A stretch of 64,000 bases of DNA from Pseudomonas fluorescens. Lineage in GTDB: Bacteria; Pseudomonadota; Gammaproteobacteria; Pseudomonadales; Pseudomonadaceae. Location of the stretch: contig NZ_CABVHK010000018.1 in the NCBI RefSeq assembly GCF_902497785.1, forward strand, positions 93,256 to 157,255. Reading direction: 5' to 3'. Position 1 is the first letter of the stretch, and every line of letters starts with the position of its first letter. The position numbers and the translations under genes were made by a program. The notes under the pieces are model-generated. The model was not told the origin of the DNA, did no database searches, and saw nothing but the letters and a program-made list of their open reading frames with translations. Below are positions 53,527 to 61,674 of the stretch, piece after piece.

Positions 53527-53985
53527 TCAACCCTGCTCAAACATCTCCTGCGCCCGTTGCTCAATCTGTTCCTGGGTCAAATCCTCCTTGCGCGTAGCCA
53601 GAAACCACAAATGGCCATACGGATCTTTCAACGTTCCCGAACGGTCGCCGTAAAACTGATCCTTGACCTCGGACACCACCGTGCCGCCGGCTGCGATAGC
53701 CTGCTGATAGGACTTGTCCACATCGTTCACATATAAATGCAGCCCCACGGACGGCGATGTGTCCGGATTGCTCAACGGCCCCTGATCGCACGGTGTACCC
53801 AGCATGATCGGGCAGTCGCCAATGCGCAGCTCGGCGTGGCCGATGCCGCCGTCGGGCATGGACAGGCGCATGACTTCAGTGGCGCCAAAGGCTTTCTTGT
53901 AGAACTCGATGGCTTCGGCAGCTTTCTGGATGCCCAGATAGGGGGTGATGCTGTGATAACCCTCTGGAATGGGTTTGACGCTCAT
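53527..53985 (-). CDS. VOC-family (glyoxalase/PhnB-like) protein
   Basis: A 152-residue protein of the vicinal-oxygen-chelate superfamily, PhnB-like. It shows YLGIQKAAEAIEFYKKAFGA, then MPDGGIGHAELRIGDCPIML, HLYVNDVDKSYQQAIAAGG and DPYGHLWFLATRKEDLT. Those are the two beta-alpha-beta modules; His and Glu positions of the metal site appear as GHAEL and DPYGHLW. A good GGGAGAA precedes the ATG at 53985. Such proteins are usually annotated only to superfamily; the function is unknown. Confidence 0.85.
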   Translation of the reverse strand: MSVKPIPEGYHSITPYLGIQKAAEAIEFYKKAFGATEVMRLSMPDGGIGHAELRIGDCPIMLGTPCDQGPLSNPDTSPSVGLHLYVNDVDKSYQQAIAAGGTVVSEVKDQFYGDRSGTLKDPYGHLWFLATRKEDLTQEQIEQRAQEMFEQG

Positions 53986-54039
53986 GACGGTTCTCCCTGA
54001 TTTGTTGTGGGATAAAGATGTCGCGAACGTACAAAGATA

Positions 54040-54135
54040 GTAGGAGCTGCCGAAGGCTGCGATCTTTTGATCTTGACCTTTCATCGCCTACGTCAAAATC
54101 AAGATCAAAAGATCGCAGCCTTCGGCAGCTCCTAC
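54040..54135. repeat. Inverted repeat, second copy of GGAGCTGCCGAAGGCTGCGAT family
   Basis: GTAGGAGCTGCCGAAGGCTG followed by CGATCTTTTGATCTTGA faces its inverse; the right arm ends TTCGGCAGCTCCTAC. Arms of about 35 bases are separated by about 25. Same family as 44305-44383. Confidence 0.85.
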
Positions 54136-54193
54136 ATGAGCCATCAATCGCGATGCAACAGGTTGTGCCTGAAAATGCCTTCGCGCATTTCAT

Positions 54194-54218
54194 TGTGGGA
54201 GCGAGCCTGCTCGCGAAG
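54194..54218. repeat. Single REP element
   Basis: GTGGGAGCGAGCCTGCTCGC followed by GAAGG, just after the soxR stop on the minus strand. Confidence 0.85.
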
Positions 54219-54228
54219 GCCGTGGCGC

Positions 54229-54708
54229 TTATGCCGGATCAACCCCGGATTCCAACAGCTGCGCCCCAGTCCCCCGATCCCCCAACACGTCCCCGCAATT
54301 GCGCAGCGGACACGCCTCCATCGACAGACACCCACAGCCAATACAGCCATTGAGCTGGTCCCGGAGCAGGGTCAACTGATTGATCCGCTCATCCAGCTCC
54401 CGGCTCCATTGCGCCGACAACAGCTTCCAGTCCGCGGCCGTCGGCGCGCGATTATCCGGCAGCGATTTCAGCGCCGCGCCAATCTCTGCCAACGGAATGC
54501 CCAAGCGCTGAGCCACCTTGATCAACGCCACCCGCCGCAAGACTTCCCGCGGATAACGCCGCTGGTTGCCCTGATTGCGCATGCTTTTGATCAGTCCCTT
54601 GGACTCGTAAAAGTGCAGCGCCGTGACCGCCACACCGCTGCGCGCGGCGACTTGGCCGACCGAGAGGTCTTTGTGCAGATGTTGCGGAGCAATCAATTTT
54701 GAAAACAC
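54229..54708 (-). CDS. soxR: Redox-sensing MerR-family activator SoxR
   Basis: SoxR senses redox-cycling compounds through a [2Fe-2S] cluster and activates a small regulon. The 159-residue product has the MerR helix-turn-helix (VGQVAARSGVAVTALHFYES, about 17-36), a dimerisation helix, and the cluster motif CIGCGCLSMEAC (C-x2-C-x-C-x5-C, about residues 122-133). The frame opens at a GTG at 54708; a TTG at 54696 with AAGAGGT upstream is a rival start. A SoxR box lies in front, facing a divergent monooxygenase-like gene. Confidence 0.94.
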   Translation of the reverse strand: MFSKLIAPQHLHKDLSVGQVAARSGVAVTALHFYESKGLIKSMRNQGNQRRYPREVLRRVALIKVAQRLGIPLAEIGAALKSLPDNRAPTAADWKLLSAQWSRELDERINQLTLLRDQLNGCIGCGCLSMEACPLRNCGDVLGDRGTGAQLLESGVDPA

Positions 54709-54711
54709 CTC

Positions 54712-54742
54712 TTGACCTTGACTTAACTAGAGGTTTTACCCT
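54712..54742 (+). promoter_or_regulatory. SoxR box in a MerR-type promoter
   Basis: CCTTGACTTAACTAGAGG at 54716-54733 matches the SoxR operator CCTCAAGTTAACTTGAGG at 14 of 18 bases. It sits inside a promoter with -35 TTGACC (54712-54717) and -10 TACCCT (54737-54742) spaced by 19 bp, the long spacing typical of MerR-family control. The promoter points to the plus-strand gene at 54793. Confidence 0.75.
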
Positions 54743-54792
54743 GCAGGCCTTCGGATCGCAAGATCTGGCTTACACGTCAGTGGGGATTCTTC

Positions 54793-55158
54793 ATGCACGC
54801 GTCAGACAACAATCGCAGCTTCACCCAGTTGATCGAATTCGAGATCGAACCCCATCAGCAAGATGCGCTGGTGTTGGCGTTATCCACCCAAACCGAACGT
54901 CTGGCCCAGGGCTACAGCGGTTTTCTGAGCGCCAGTATCCAGGCCAGCGACGACGGCCGGCGGGTGCTCAATTACTTGCAATGGCAATCTCGCGAGGCAG
55001 GGGAAGCCGCGTTTCAGAGCTTTGAGAGCGGCGAACAGGATTTCTGGCAATTGATTCGCGCGCATCAGGCGAAAACCGTGACCTTCGGCTCGTTCCAGGT
55101 GCTGCACAGTCTGGAACGCAGCCACGATGATGCGCTGCAGTGCAATCTCGTGCTTTGA
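54793..55158 (+). CDS. Antibiotic biosynthesis monooxygenase (ABM) domain protein
   Basis: A 121-residue protein of the dimeric alpha+beta barrel ABM family: TQLIEFEIEPHQQDALVLAL at the start, then YSGFLSASIQASDDGRRVLN, YLQWQSREAGEAAFQSF and a C-terminal strand TFGSFQVLHSLER. Such proteins can oxidise quinone-like compounds or act as heme- or quinone-modifying enzymes. It is divergent from soxR and driven by a SoxR-type promoter, so it should respond to redox-cycling drugs. P. aeruginosa SoxR also activates a monooxygenase gene (PA2274), a likely functional counterpart. Confidence 0.82.
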   Translation: MHASDNNRSFTQLIEFEIEPHQQDALVLALSTQTERLAQGYSGFLSASIQASDDGRRVLNYLQWQSREAGEAAFQSFESGEQDFWQLIRAHQAKTVTFGSFQVLHSLERSHDDALQCNLVL

Positions 55159-55168
55159 AGGTCAGCGC

Positions 55169-55723
55169 CTAAATCGACAGCTGCATCAAGCGCTCGCCTT
55201 GCACATTCAAGGTGGGGCGGCGTTTGTTCACTGCCAGTTCGCCTATCCTGATCAGGCGCGTGCGGGTCACGTTGCGGCTCAGACCAAGCAACGCCGCGGT
55301 GTGCACCTGGTTGTAATGGCTGAAGCGATAGGCCGCTCGCAACAGGGCGTCTTCAACCTTCTCATGCAGCGCGCCGGCCTGTTGCTCGAAGAGTTTTTGA
55401 AACGCCTGATCGAGCAAGGCTTCCGGTGAATCGTCGACATTACCGCGGTAGTCGTTCTGACGCTCGATGCGCATGTTCGACAGACGCAAATCGTCACGCT
55501 CGATCACACCGTTGCGGCAGATCAGCAAGGTATGGTGAATGACATTTTCCAGTTCGCAAATGTTGCCCGGCCAACTGTAACCGCGCAGTTTCAGTTCGGC
55601 TTCTTTGCTGATGGTGATGGTGCCGTAGCCGAGGCGCTGGCTGTAGGTTTCGACGAAGTGCCGGGTCAGCGGCAGGATGTCGCCGGGACGGTCGCGCCGC
55701 GGGCTCAGCGGATTGGCTGTCAC
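55169..55723 (-). pseudogene. C-terminal remnant of a sigma-54-dependent activator (SfnR-like)
   Basis: The frame encodes 184 residues matching only the end of an enhancer-binding protein. RDRPGDILPLTRHFVETYSQ and YSWPGNICELENVIHHTLL are the last part of the AAA+ domain. A C-terminal Fis-like helix-turn-helix follows (YNQVHTAALLGLSRNVTRTR). Walker A, Walker B and the GAFTGA loop that should precede are missing, and upstream DNA is a REP and non-coding sequence. The frame opens with GTG and no clear ribosome site. The C-terminus resembles SfnR-type regulators of organosulfur use. It could not activate sigma-54 polymerase; a residual DNA-binding role is possible but unlikely. Confidence 0.75.
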
Positions 55724-55770
55724 CCGGGTATTCCTTTTGGAAATCGACGCAGATCCTGGGGACGGTCGTT

Positions 55771-55815
55771 TGTGGCGAGGGAGCTTGCTCCCGCTCGGCT
55801 GCGCAGCAGCCGTAA
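55771..55815. repeat. REP element of the TGTGGCGAGGGAGCTTGCTCCC type
   Basis: TGTGGCGAGGGAGCTTGCTC followed by CCGCTCGGCTGCGCAGCAGC, a REP subtype with two adjoining hairpins. It sits at the broken edge of the activator remnant. Confidence 0.8.
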
Positions 55816-56034
55816 GCCGGTTGGTTAAGGGGATGGGGTTGTTATAAAGGCTGTTTGTTATTAATCAGAAGGCCAGTGGTTAATATTTATAGATCCAATT
55901 GGAATAAATTCAATTTTGCAGGAGCAGGTATTTCACTCTCAATACCCACTATCGAGAGCGTTGATTTCTGCCCGTCCAGCGGCGCGAGTAGCCTGTGTTC
56001 ATTGCCCCGAACCCAGTTGCCAGGACGCCACATC

Positions 56035-56304
56035 ATGAAAACCACATTCGCCGTTTTGTTGCTGACCGCAGTCTCCGTACTTGCCGGATGTGCCAGCCAC
56101 GTGTCCCCGGAACTGCGGCCGTACACCGCCGACGAAACCCGGCAACTGGCGCTGGAATCGCTGAATCGTCGCGGTTTGTCCTTCGACGAGTACCACGCGA
56201 AAAAAGCTGCATTGCTCGGTCAGCCGCAAAAATCGTTCAGCTTCGACAAACAAGGCGAAATGAACGCCGAACGTGCTGTTCAGCTTCACGGGCGTCCAAG
56301 CTGA
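56035..56304 (+). CDS. Small lipoprotein, hypothetical
   Basis: An 89-residue lipoprotein. The signal MKTTFAVLLLTAVSVLAGC has a lipobox LAGC with Cys at residue 19. The mature part is short and polar (SPELRPYTADETRQLALESL) without a known domain. The start ATG at 56035 has AGGA upstream; the longer frame is discarded. Residue +2 after Cys is Ala, so outer-membrane sorting is expected. Function unknown. Confidence 0.75.
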   Translation: MKTTFAVLLLTAVSVLAGCASHVSPELRPYTADETRQLALESLNRRGLSFDEYHAKKAALLGQPQKSFSFDKQGEMNAERAVQLHGRPS

Positions 56305-56402
56305 TCGACTGTACTGCTCGAATTTTCGCGCAACTGTCCGTGGGCTTCCCCCAAGGTGTGCGATAGGGTCAATACCTGACTGACCCTGATGGACTGCCAC
56401 CG

Positions 56403-57017
56403 ATGACGCTCTCGCTCGATCTGCTGCTTGGCTTCGCCCTGTTTGCCCTCGTGACCTCGATCACCCCCGGCCCGAACAACACCATGTTGCTGGCTTCGGG
56501 TGTGAACTTCGGCTTCAACCGCACCATCCCCCATATGCTGGGCATTACTTGCGGCTTCTTCGTGCTCGTGGTGGCAGTGGGTTTCGGTCTGGGCGCGGTG
56601 TTTCAAACTTATCCCTTGCTGTACACCGTGCTGCGCTACGTCGGCGCGGCGTATTTGCTGTACCTGGCGTGGAAAATCGCCCATTCCGGCCCGGTGTCCG
56701 ACAGTGATAACGGCAAGAGCAAACCGATTAGCTACCTGGGCGCCGCGGCGTTTCAATGGGTCAACCCCAAGGCCTGGATCATGGCCATCGGTGCCATCAG
56801 CACCTACACGCCGATGCAGGGCTATTTCACCAACGTCATCGTGATCGCAGCGGTTTTCGCCGTGATCAACCTGCCGAGCGTCGGGGTCTGGGCGGCGTGC
56901 GGCACGCTATTGCGCAACGTGCTCAAAGACCGGCGCTGGTTGCGCTTGTTCAACTGGGGCATGGCCGCGCTGCTGGTGGTTTCGCTGTATCCGTTGTTGC
57001 TTGAAAGCTTTAGCTGA
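56403..57017 (+). CDS. LysE-family amino acid exporter
   Basis: A 204-residue inner-membrane protein of the LysE/RhtB family with about six hydrophobic segments. The family hallmark is near the N-terminus: LFALVTSITPGPNNTMLLAS (residues about 13-32), and GAAFQWVNPKAWIMAIGAIS follows in the middle. It would export an amino acid or a related small molecule. It stands alone, 98 bases after the lipoprotein gene. The substrate is not inferable. Confidence 0.9.
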   Translation: MTLSLDLLLGFALFALVTSITPGPNNTMLLASGVNFGFNRTIPHMLGITCGFFVLVVAVGFGLGAVFQTYPLLYTVLRYVGAAYLLYLAWKIAHSGPVSDSDNGKSKPISYLGAAAFQWVNPKAWIMAIGAISTYTPMQGYFTNVIVIAAVFAVINLPSVGVWAACGTLLRNVLKDRRWLRLFNWGMAALLVVSLYPLLLESFS

Positions 57018-57178
57018 CGCATTGCTTCAACCGGTTGCCCGATGCCTGTTAAGCTCGACTTCAGGAGCGTTCCTACGCACTTTTAAATGAAGTCGTACTT
57101 CTTTTACGCATCCGATCAGGTATTGCTGGTTGCATGGTTTCCAGCACCGGGTCCCGGAACAAGCTCTGCGAGTCTTTT

Positions 57179-58336
57179 ATGAATAAACGTCCGCTGTATT
57201 TCGACTACGCCGCCACTACGCCGGTGGATGAGCGAGTCATCAATGTCATGGTCGAGTGTCTGGGTTTCACCGGAAACTTCGGCAACCCGGCGTCCAGCTC
57301 CCATGCGTTCGGCCAGCAGGCCCGGCAAACGGTCGAGCAGGCGCGCCAACAGGTGGCCGAACTGGTCGGAGCGCAATCAGACCAGATCGTCTGGACTTCC
57401 GGCGCCACCGAATCGAACAACCTTGCCCTCAAGGGTGTCGCCCAGGCCCGCGGGATGTCCGGCGGCCATGTCATCACCAGCCAGATCGAACACAAGGCGA
57501 TTCTCGACACTGCAAAACAATTGCAGGACGCCGGTGTTGCCGTGACGTATCTGGTGCCGGACGCCGATGGATTGATCACAGCGCAAGCCGTCAGCGAGGC
57601 GATGCGCGAGGACACCTTCCTGGTGTCGCTGATGCTGGTCAACAACGAGCTGGGCACGGTCAATGACATTGAGGCCATCGGCGAGGTGGTGCTCGCTCGC
57701 GACGCGCTGTTTCATGTCGATGCCGCTCAGGGCGCGGGCAAAGTGGCGATCGATCTGACGCGTTTGCCGGTCGACCTGATGTCGTTCTCCGCGCACAAAA
57801 TCTATGGCCCCAAAGGCATCGGCGCTTTGTATGTCGGTGCTCGCGCGCAGCAGCGCTTGCAGGCGCAGATTCACGGCGGTGGCCATGAAGGAGGGTTGCG
57901 TTCCGGCACGTTGGCGACGCATCAGATTGCCGGCATGGGCACGGCCTTCGCGCTGGCCGCGCAACTGTTCGAGGAAGAGAAAGCCACCATCGCGCGTCTG
58001 CGCGAACGCTTGCTCGAGCCGCTGCTGAGCATTCCGGGCGTGCGCCTCAACGGCAGCCCGACCCGGCGCATTCCCCATACCCTGAGCCTGACCTTCAACG
58101 AAGGCGCGTTCAACGCCGCGGCGTTGAGCACCTCGATCGCGTTTTCCGCGACCTCGGCGTGCAACTCCGCGAGTAATGCTCCCTCCCATGTCCTGTTGGC
58201 CCTGGGGCATGACGCCCGCTCGGCGAGTCGCACCATTCGTTTGAGCCTGGGGCGTTTCACGACCGAGCAAGATATCGACCAGGCGGTGCATCTGATTCAA
58301 GCGGCCTGCGCCAGTGCTCCGGCATTCTGGCAATAA
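57179..58336 (+). CDS. NifS/IscS-like aminotransferase class V enzyme (cysteine desulfurase-like)
   Basis: A 385-residue PLP enzyme of the cysteine desulfurase family. Near the N-terminus: LYFDYAATTPVD. PLP contacts: TSGATESNNLAL, and the Lys in SAHKIYGPKG. The active-site loop near the C-terminus reads ATSACNSASNAPSHVLLALG, which keeps the catalytic Cys position of IscS (SACTSA). It lies outside an isc or suf operon, so it may serve a specialised sulfur donor role or act on another substrate. The start at the ATG 57179 has only a weak ribosome site; an earlier in-frame ATG at 57134 is possible. Confidence 0.88.
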   Translation: MNKRPLYFDYAATTPVDERVINVMVECLGFTGNFGNPASSSHAFGQQARQTVEQARQQVAELVGAQSDQIVWTSGATESNNLALKGVAQARGMSGGHVITSQIEHKAILDTAKQLQDAGVAVTYLVPDADGLITAQAVSEAMREDTFLVSLMLVNNELGTVNDIEAIGEVVLARDALFHVDAAQGAGKVAIDLTRLPVDLMSFSAHKIYGPKGIGALYVGARAQQRLQAQIHGGGHEGGLRSGTLATHQIAGMGTAFALAAQLFEEEKATIARLRERLLEPLLSIPGVRLNGSPTRRIPHTLSLTFNEGAFNAAALSTSIAFSATSACNSASNAPSHVLLALGHDARSASRTIRLSLGRFTTEQDIDQAVHLIQAACASAPAFWQ

Positions 58337-58399
58337 GCCTTAAGTGCCGGCGTTGATCGGCGCTCGACAATAATGATGAAGTGATTAGCAGGAGACACG

Positions 58400-60208
58400 A
58401 TGAGTACGCAGCCTTTGATCAATGGATCGGTGCCAGAGCGCCTGGCACATACCCGCGAGCTGATGAGTCGGGAGGGCATCCATGCTCTGCTGGTGCCGTC
58501 GGCCGATCCGCACTTGTCGGAATACTTGCCCGGTTATTGGCAGGGGCGGCAGTGGCTGTCGGGCTTTCATGGCTCGGTCGGCACGCTGATCGTGACGCCG
58601 GATTTTGCCGGTGTCTGGGCGGACAGCCGCTATTGGGAGCAAGCGACCAAGGAACTCAACGGCAGCGGCATCGAGCTGGTCAAGCTGCAACCGGGTCAGC
58701 CGGGGCCGCTGGACTGGCTGGCTGAACAAACCCCTGAAGGCGGCGTGGTCGCGGTAGACGGTGCGGTCATGGCGGTGGCCTCGGCGCGCACGCTGGGTGG
58801 CAAACTTGAAGAACGTGGCTCCCGTCTGCGCACCGACATCGATCTGTTGAGCGAAGTCTGGAGCGATCGTCCAACGCTGCCGAACGAGCCGATTTATCAG
58901 CATTTGCCGCCACAAGCGACCGTCAGCCGTGGCGAAAAACTCGCCAAACTGCGTGAAGTACTGAAAGAGCGCGGCGCCGACTGGCATTTCATCGCGACCC
59001 TCGACGACATCGCCTGGCTGTTCAACCTGCGCGGTGGTGATGTGTCGTTCAACCCGGTATTTGTGTCCTTCGCGTTGATCAGCCAAGAGCAGGCCACCTT
59101 GTTCGTCGCCTTGAGCAAAGTCAGTACCGAGCTGCGCACGATCCTCGAGCAGGACGGCGTGACCCTGCGCGACTACAGCGAAGTGACCGAGGCGTTGTGC
59201 GCGGTGCCGAGTGGCGCGAGCCTGCAAGTCGATCCGGCGCGCGTCACGGCGGGCCTGCTGGACAACCTGGACAGCGGGGTAAGACTGGTCGAAGGCCTGA
59301 ATCCGACGACACTGGCCAAATCGCAGAAAAGCCTGGCGGATGCTGAACACATCCGTAAAGCCATGGAGCAGGACGGCGCGGCGCTGTGCGAGTTTTTCGC
59401 CTGGCTGGAATCGGCCTGGGGTCGTGAGCGCATCACCGAACTGACCATCGACGAGCATCTGACGGCCGCACGCATGAGTCGTCCGGATTACGTGTCGTTG
59501 AGCTTCAACACCATTGCCGCGTTCAACGCCAACGGGGCGATGCCGCATTACCACGCCACGGAAGAAGAACACGCGGTGATCGAGGGCGACGGCCTGTTGC
59601 TGATCGACTCTGGCGGCCAATACCTGGGCGGCACCACCGACATCACGCGGATGGTGCCGGTCGGTACGCCGACGGCTGAGCAGAAACGCGATTGCACCCG
59701 TGTGTTGAAAGGCGTGATTGCGTTGTCCCGTGCGCAATTTCCCCGAGGCATTTTGTCGCCGTTTCTGGACGCCATTGCCCGGGCGCCGATCTGGGCCGAA
59801 AGCGTCGATTACGGTCACGGCACCGGTCATGGCGTCGGCTATTTCCTTAACGTTCACGAAGGGCCGCAAGTGATCGCCTATCAAGCCGCCGCTGCACCGC
59901 AAACCGCGATGCAGCCGGGCATGATCACCTCCATCGAACCCGGTACTTACCGCCCGGGCCGATGGGGTGTGCGGATCGAGAACCTGGTGTTGAACCGTGA
60001 AGCAGGAAAGAGCGAGTTCGGTGAGTTCCTGAAGTTTGAAACCCTGACCCTGTGCCCGATCGACACGCGTTGCCTTGAGCCATCGCTACTGACGCTGGAT
60101 GAAAAACAGTGGTTCAACAGCTATCACGCCGAAGTGCGCGAACGCTTGAGCCCGTTGCTCGATGGTGCGGCGCTGGAGTGGTTGAACACCCGCACCGCGG
60201 CTATCTGA
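58400..60208 (+). CDS. Xaa-Pro aminopeptidase (aminopeptidase P, M24B)
   Basis: This enzyme removes the N-terminal residue when proline is second. The 602-residue protein has three parts as in eukaryote-like aminopeptidase P: two creatinase-type N-terminal domains (about 1-310) and a C-terminal pita-bread catalytic domain. Metal ligands: Asp in LLIDSGGQYLGGTTDITR (about residues 403 and 414), His in HGTGHGVGYFLNVHEG, Glu in TSIEPGTY and Glu in RIENL. It is the long form, distinct from the roughly 440-residue E. coli PepP. It follows the NifS-like gene by 63 bases and may share its transcript. Confidence 0.93.
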   Translation: MSTQPLINGSVPERLAHTRELMSREGIHALLVPSADPHLSEYLPGYWQGRQWLSGFHGSVGTLIVTPDFAGVWADSRYWEQATKELNGSGIELVKLQPGQPGPLDWLAEQTPEGGVVAVDGAVMAVASARTLGGKLEERGSRLRTDIDLLSEVWSDRPTLPNEPIYQHLPPQATVSRGEKLAKLREVLKERGADWHFIATLDDIAWLFNLRGGDVSFNPVFVSFALISQEQATLFVALSKVSTELRTILEQDGVTLRDYSEVTEALCAVPSGASLQVDPARVTAGLLDNLDSGVRLVEGLNPTTLAKSQKSLADAEHIRKAMEQDGAALCEFFAWLESAWGRERITELTIDEHLTAARMSRPDYVSLSFNTIAAFNANGAMPHYHATEEEHAVIEGDGLLLIDSGGQYLGGTTDITRMVPVGTPTAEQKRDCTRVLKGVIALSRAQFPRGILSPFLDAIARAPIWAESVDYGHGTGHGVGYFLNVHEGPQVIAYQAAAAPQTAMQPGMITSIEPGTYRPGRWGVRIENLVLNREAGKSEFGEFLKFETLTLCPIDTRCLEPSLLTLDEKQWFNSYHAEVRERLSPLLDGAALEWLNTRTAAI

Positions 60209-60226
60209 TCGGCTGGTTATCAGCGG

Positions 60227-60817
60227 TTAACGCAGGGCTTCAAGGACGAAGTCCAGGCGATCCTGACCGAAGAACAACTGGTTATCGACGAACATGTTAG
60301 GGGCGCCGAACACGCCCCGTTTCACAGCCTTCTCGGTATTGTCTTTGAGCGCCGCTTTGACTTCTTCGTCGGCGGTCAGGGCAAGAACTGCATGGGGATC
60401 GAAGCCGTTCTGCGCCAGGACGGAGGCCACGGTCTCGGGGTCATTGAGGCTGAGAGCCTCAACCCAAAGAGCGTGAAACAGGCAGTCGATGAAAGCCTGG
60501 AAGCGTGCGGGATGGCGCAACTGTATACCGGTAACCGCGCGCATCAGCATCAATGTATTGATGGGAAACTGCGGATTGAATTTCAGCGGCACGCCATAAC
60601 GTTTGGCGAAACGGTCAAGGTCCTGGAACATGTACAGCCCTTTGGCCGGAATGGTCGCAGGGGACGCGTTGCCGGTCGCTTTGAACACGCCGCCCAGCAG
60701 GATCGGAACGTAAATCAGCTGGCTGTCAGTCTGCTCGCAGATCTTCGGCAGTTGGGTATACGCCAGGTAAGTAGCGGGGCTGCCGAGGTCGAAGTAAAAC
60801 TCCACGGTTTTGCTCAT
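60227..60817 (-). CDS. 2-hydroxychromene-2-carboxylate isomerase-like protein (DsbA/kappa-GST fold)
   Basis: A 196-residue protein of the HCCA isomerase/kappa-class GST family. The N-terminus VEFYFDLGSPATYLAYTQLP carries the family Ser in place of CxxC. The thioredoxin fold is split by a helical insert (LKFNPQFPINTLMLMRAVTG) and closes with KRGVFGAPNMFVDNQLFFGQ. It lacks CxxC, so it is not a disulfide oxidoreductase. Glutathione-dependent isomerisation or conjugation of an aromatic or aldehyde compound is likely. It follows the SDR gene by 36 bases and probably forms an operon with it under the divergent TetR. Confidence 0.87.
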   Translation of the reverse strand: MSKTVEFYFDLGSPATYLAYTQLPKICEQTDSQLIYVPILLGGVFKATGNASPATIPAKGLYMFQDLDRFAKRYGVPLKFNPQFPINTLMLMRAVTGIQLRHPARFQAFIDCLFHALWVEALSLNDPETVASVLAQNGFDPHAVLALTADEEVKAALKDNTEKAVKRGVFGAPNMFVDNQLFFGQDRLDFVLEALR

Positions 60818-60853
60818 GTCGATGCGCTCTGTTTATTGTTGTTGGGGGAGGGC

Positions 60854-61582
60854 TTACCAGCGTTCGCTCCAGGGACGCAGATCCAGCTCGAAGGTCCAGG
60901 CGTCGCGGGGCTGGCTGTGCAGATACCAATAGTTTTCGGCGATATGCTCGGGGTTGAGGATGCCGTCCTGATCCTTGGTGGCGTATTTCTCTGGAAAGCC
61001 TTCGCGAATGAAATCGGTATCGATGGCTCCGTCGACGACGATATGCGCAACGTGAATGTTCATCGGCCCCAGTTCGCGGGCCATGCTCTGCGCCAGCGCG
61101 CGAATGCCGTGCTTGGCCCCGGCGAAAGCTGCAAAACCAGCGGCACCTCGCACGCCGGCGGTAGCGCCAGTAAACAAGAGGGTGCCGCGTTGACGCTTGG
61201 CCATACGCTTGGCGACTTCACGGGCATTGAGAAAGCCTGAGAAACAGGCCATTTCCCAAATCTTGAAATACTTGCGGGCGGTTTCTTCGAGAATGCTGCA
61301 CGGCACGTTCGCGCCGATATTGAACACAAAGGCTTCGATGGGACCGATCTCGCTTTCAATCTGCTCGACCAGTGCAATCACGTCGTCTTCCTTGCGCGCA
61401 TCGCAGGCGAAACCATGGGCTTCACCCCCTTCGGCGATGATGGTGTCGACCAAGGGTTGCAGTTTGTCCGCGCTGCGCCGCGTCACACACGCGACGAAAC
61501 CTTCTTGCGCAAAACGTTTGGCAATAGCGCCGCCGGTAGCATCCCCTGCGCCGACAACCAGTACGACCTTCTTATTATTCAT
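60854..61582 (-). CDS. SDR-family protein with a Phe in place of the catalytic Tyr
   Basis: A 242-residue short-chain dehydrogenase-like protein. The nucleotide motif is VVGAGDATGGAIAKRF near the N-terminus, a variant of TGxxxGxG, and FNIGANVPCSI replaces NNAG. In the active-site region GAAGFAAFAGAKHGIRALAQ has FxxxK where YxxxK is usual. Redox activity is therefore doubtful or unusual. It is first in a two-gene operon with the isomerase gene and divergent from a TetR gene with a shared operator. Confidence 0.85.
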   Translation of the reverse strand: MNNKKVVLVVGAGDATGGAIAKRFAQEGFVACVTRRSADKLQPLVDTIIAEGGEAHGFACDARKEDDVIALVEQIESEIGPIEAFVFNIGANVPCSILEETARKYFKIWEMACFSGFLNAREVAKRMAKRQRGTLLFTGATAGVRGAAGFAAFAGAKHGIRALAQSMARELGPMNIHVAHIVVDGAIDTDFIREGFPEKYATKDQDGILNPEHIAENYWYLHSQPRDAWTFELDLRPWSERW

Positions 61583-61597
61583 GCGTGGTCCTCTTTG

Positions 61598-61626
61598 CTA
61601 AACGATCGTTAACTAAACGAACGTTA
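61598..61626. promoter_or_regulatory. Probable TetR operator, two tandem sites
   Basis: Two similar palindromic sites, CTAAACGATCGTTA and CTAAACGAACGTTA, follow each other 16 bases apart in the 92-base gap between the SDR and tetR genes. Each core (AACGATCGTT; AACGAACGTT) is near-symmetric. They should bind the adjacent TetR protein and control both directions. Confidence 0.75.
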
Positions 61627-61674
61627 TGCTACGATCCGTCAGGCGTCAAGACGATCAATCCTGAGGGCAAGACA

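Noticed and set aside
7586..55815. Repeated palindromes considered as a CRISPR array
   Set aside because: Copies are scattered and arranged as inverted pairs, not regularly spaced direct repeats; no cas gene is present.
58385..59902. Minus-strand open frame opposite aminopeptidase P
   Set aside because: Antisense shadow; the plus strand holds all metal-site motifs.
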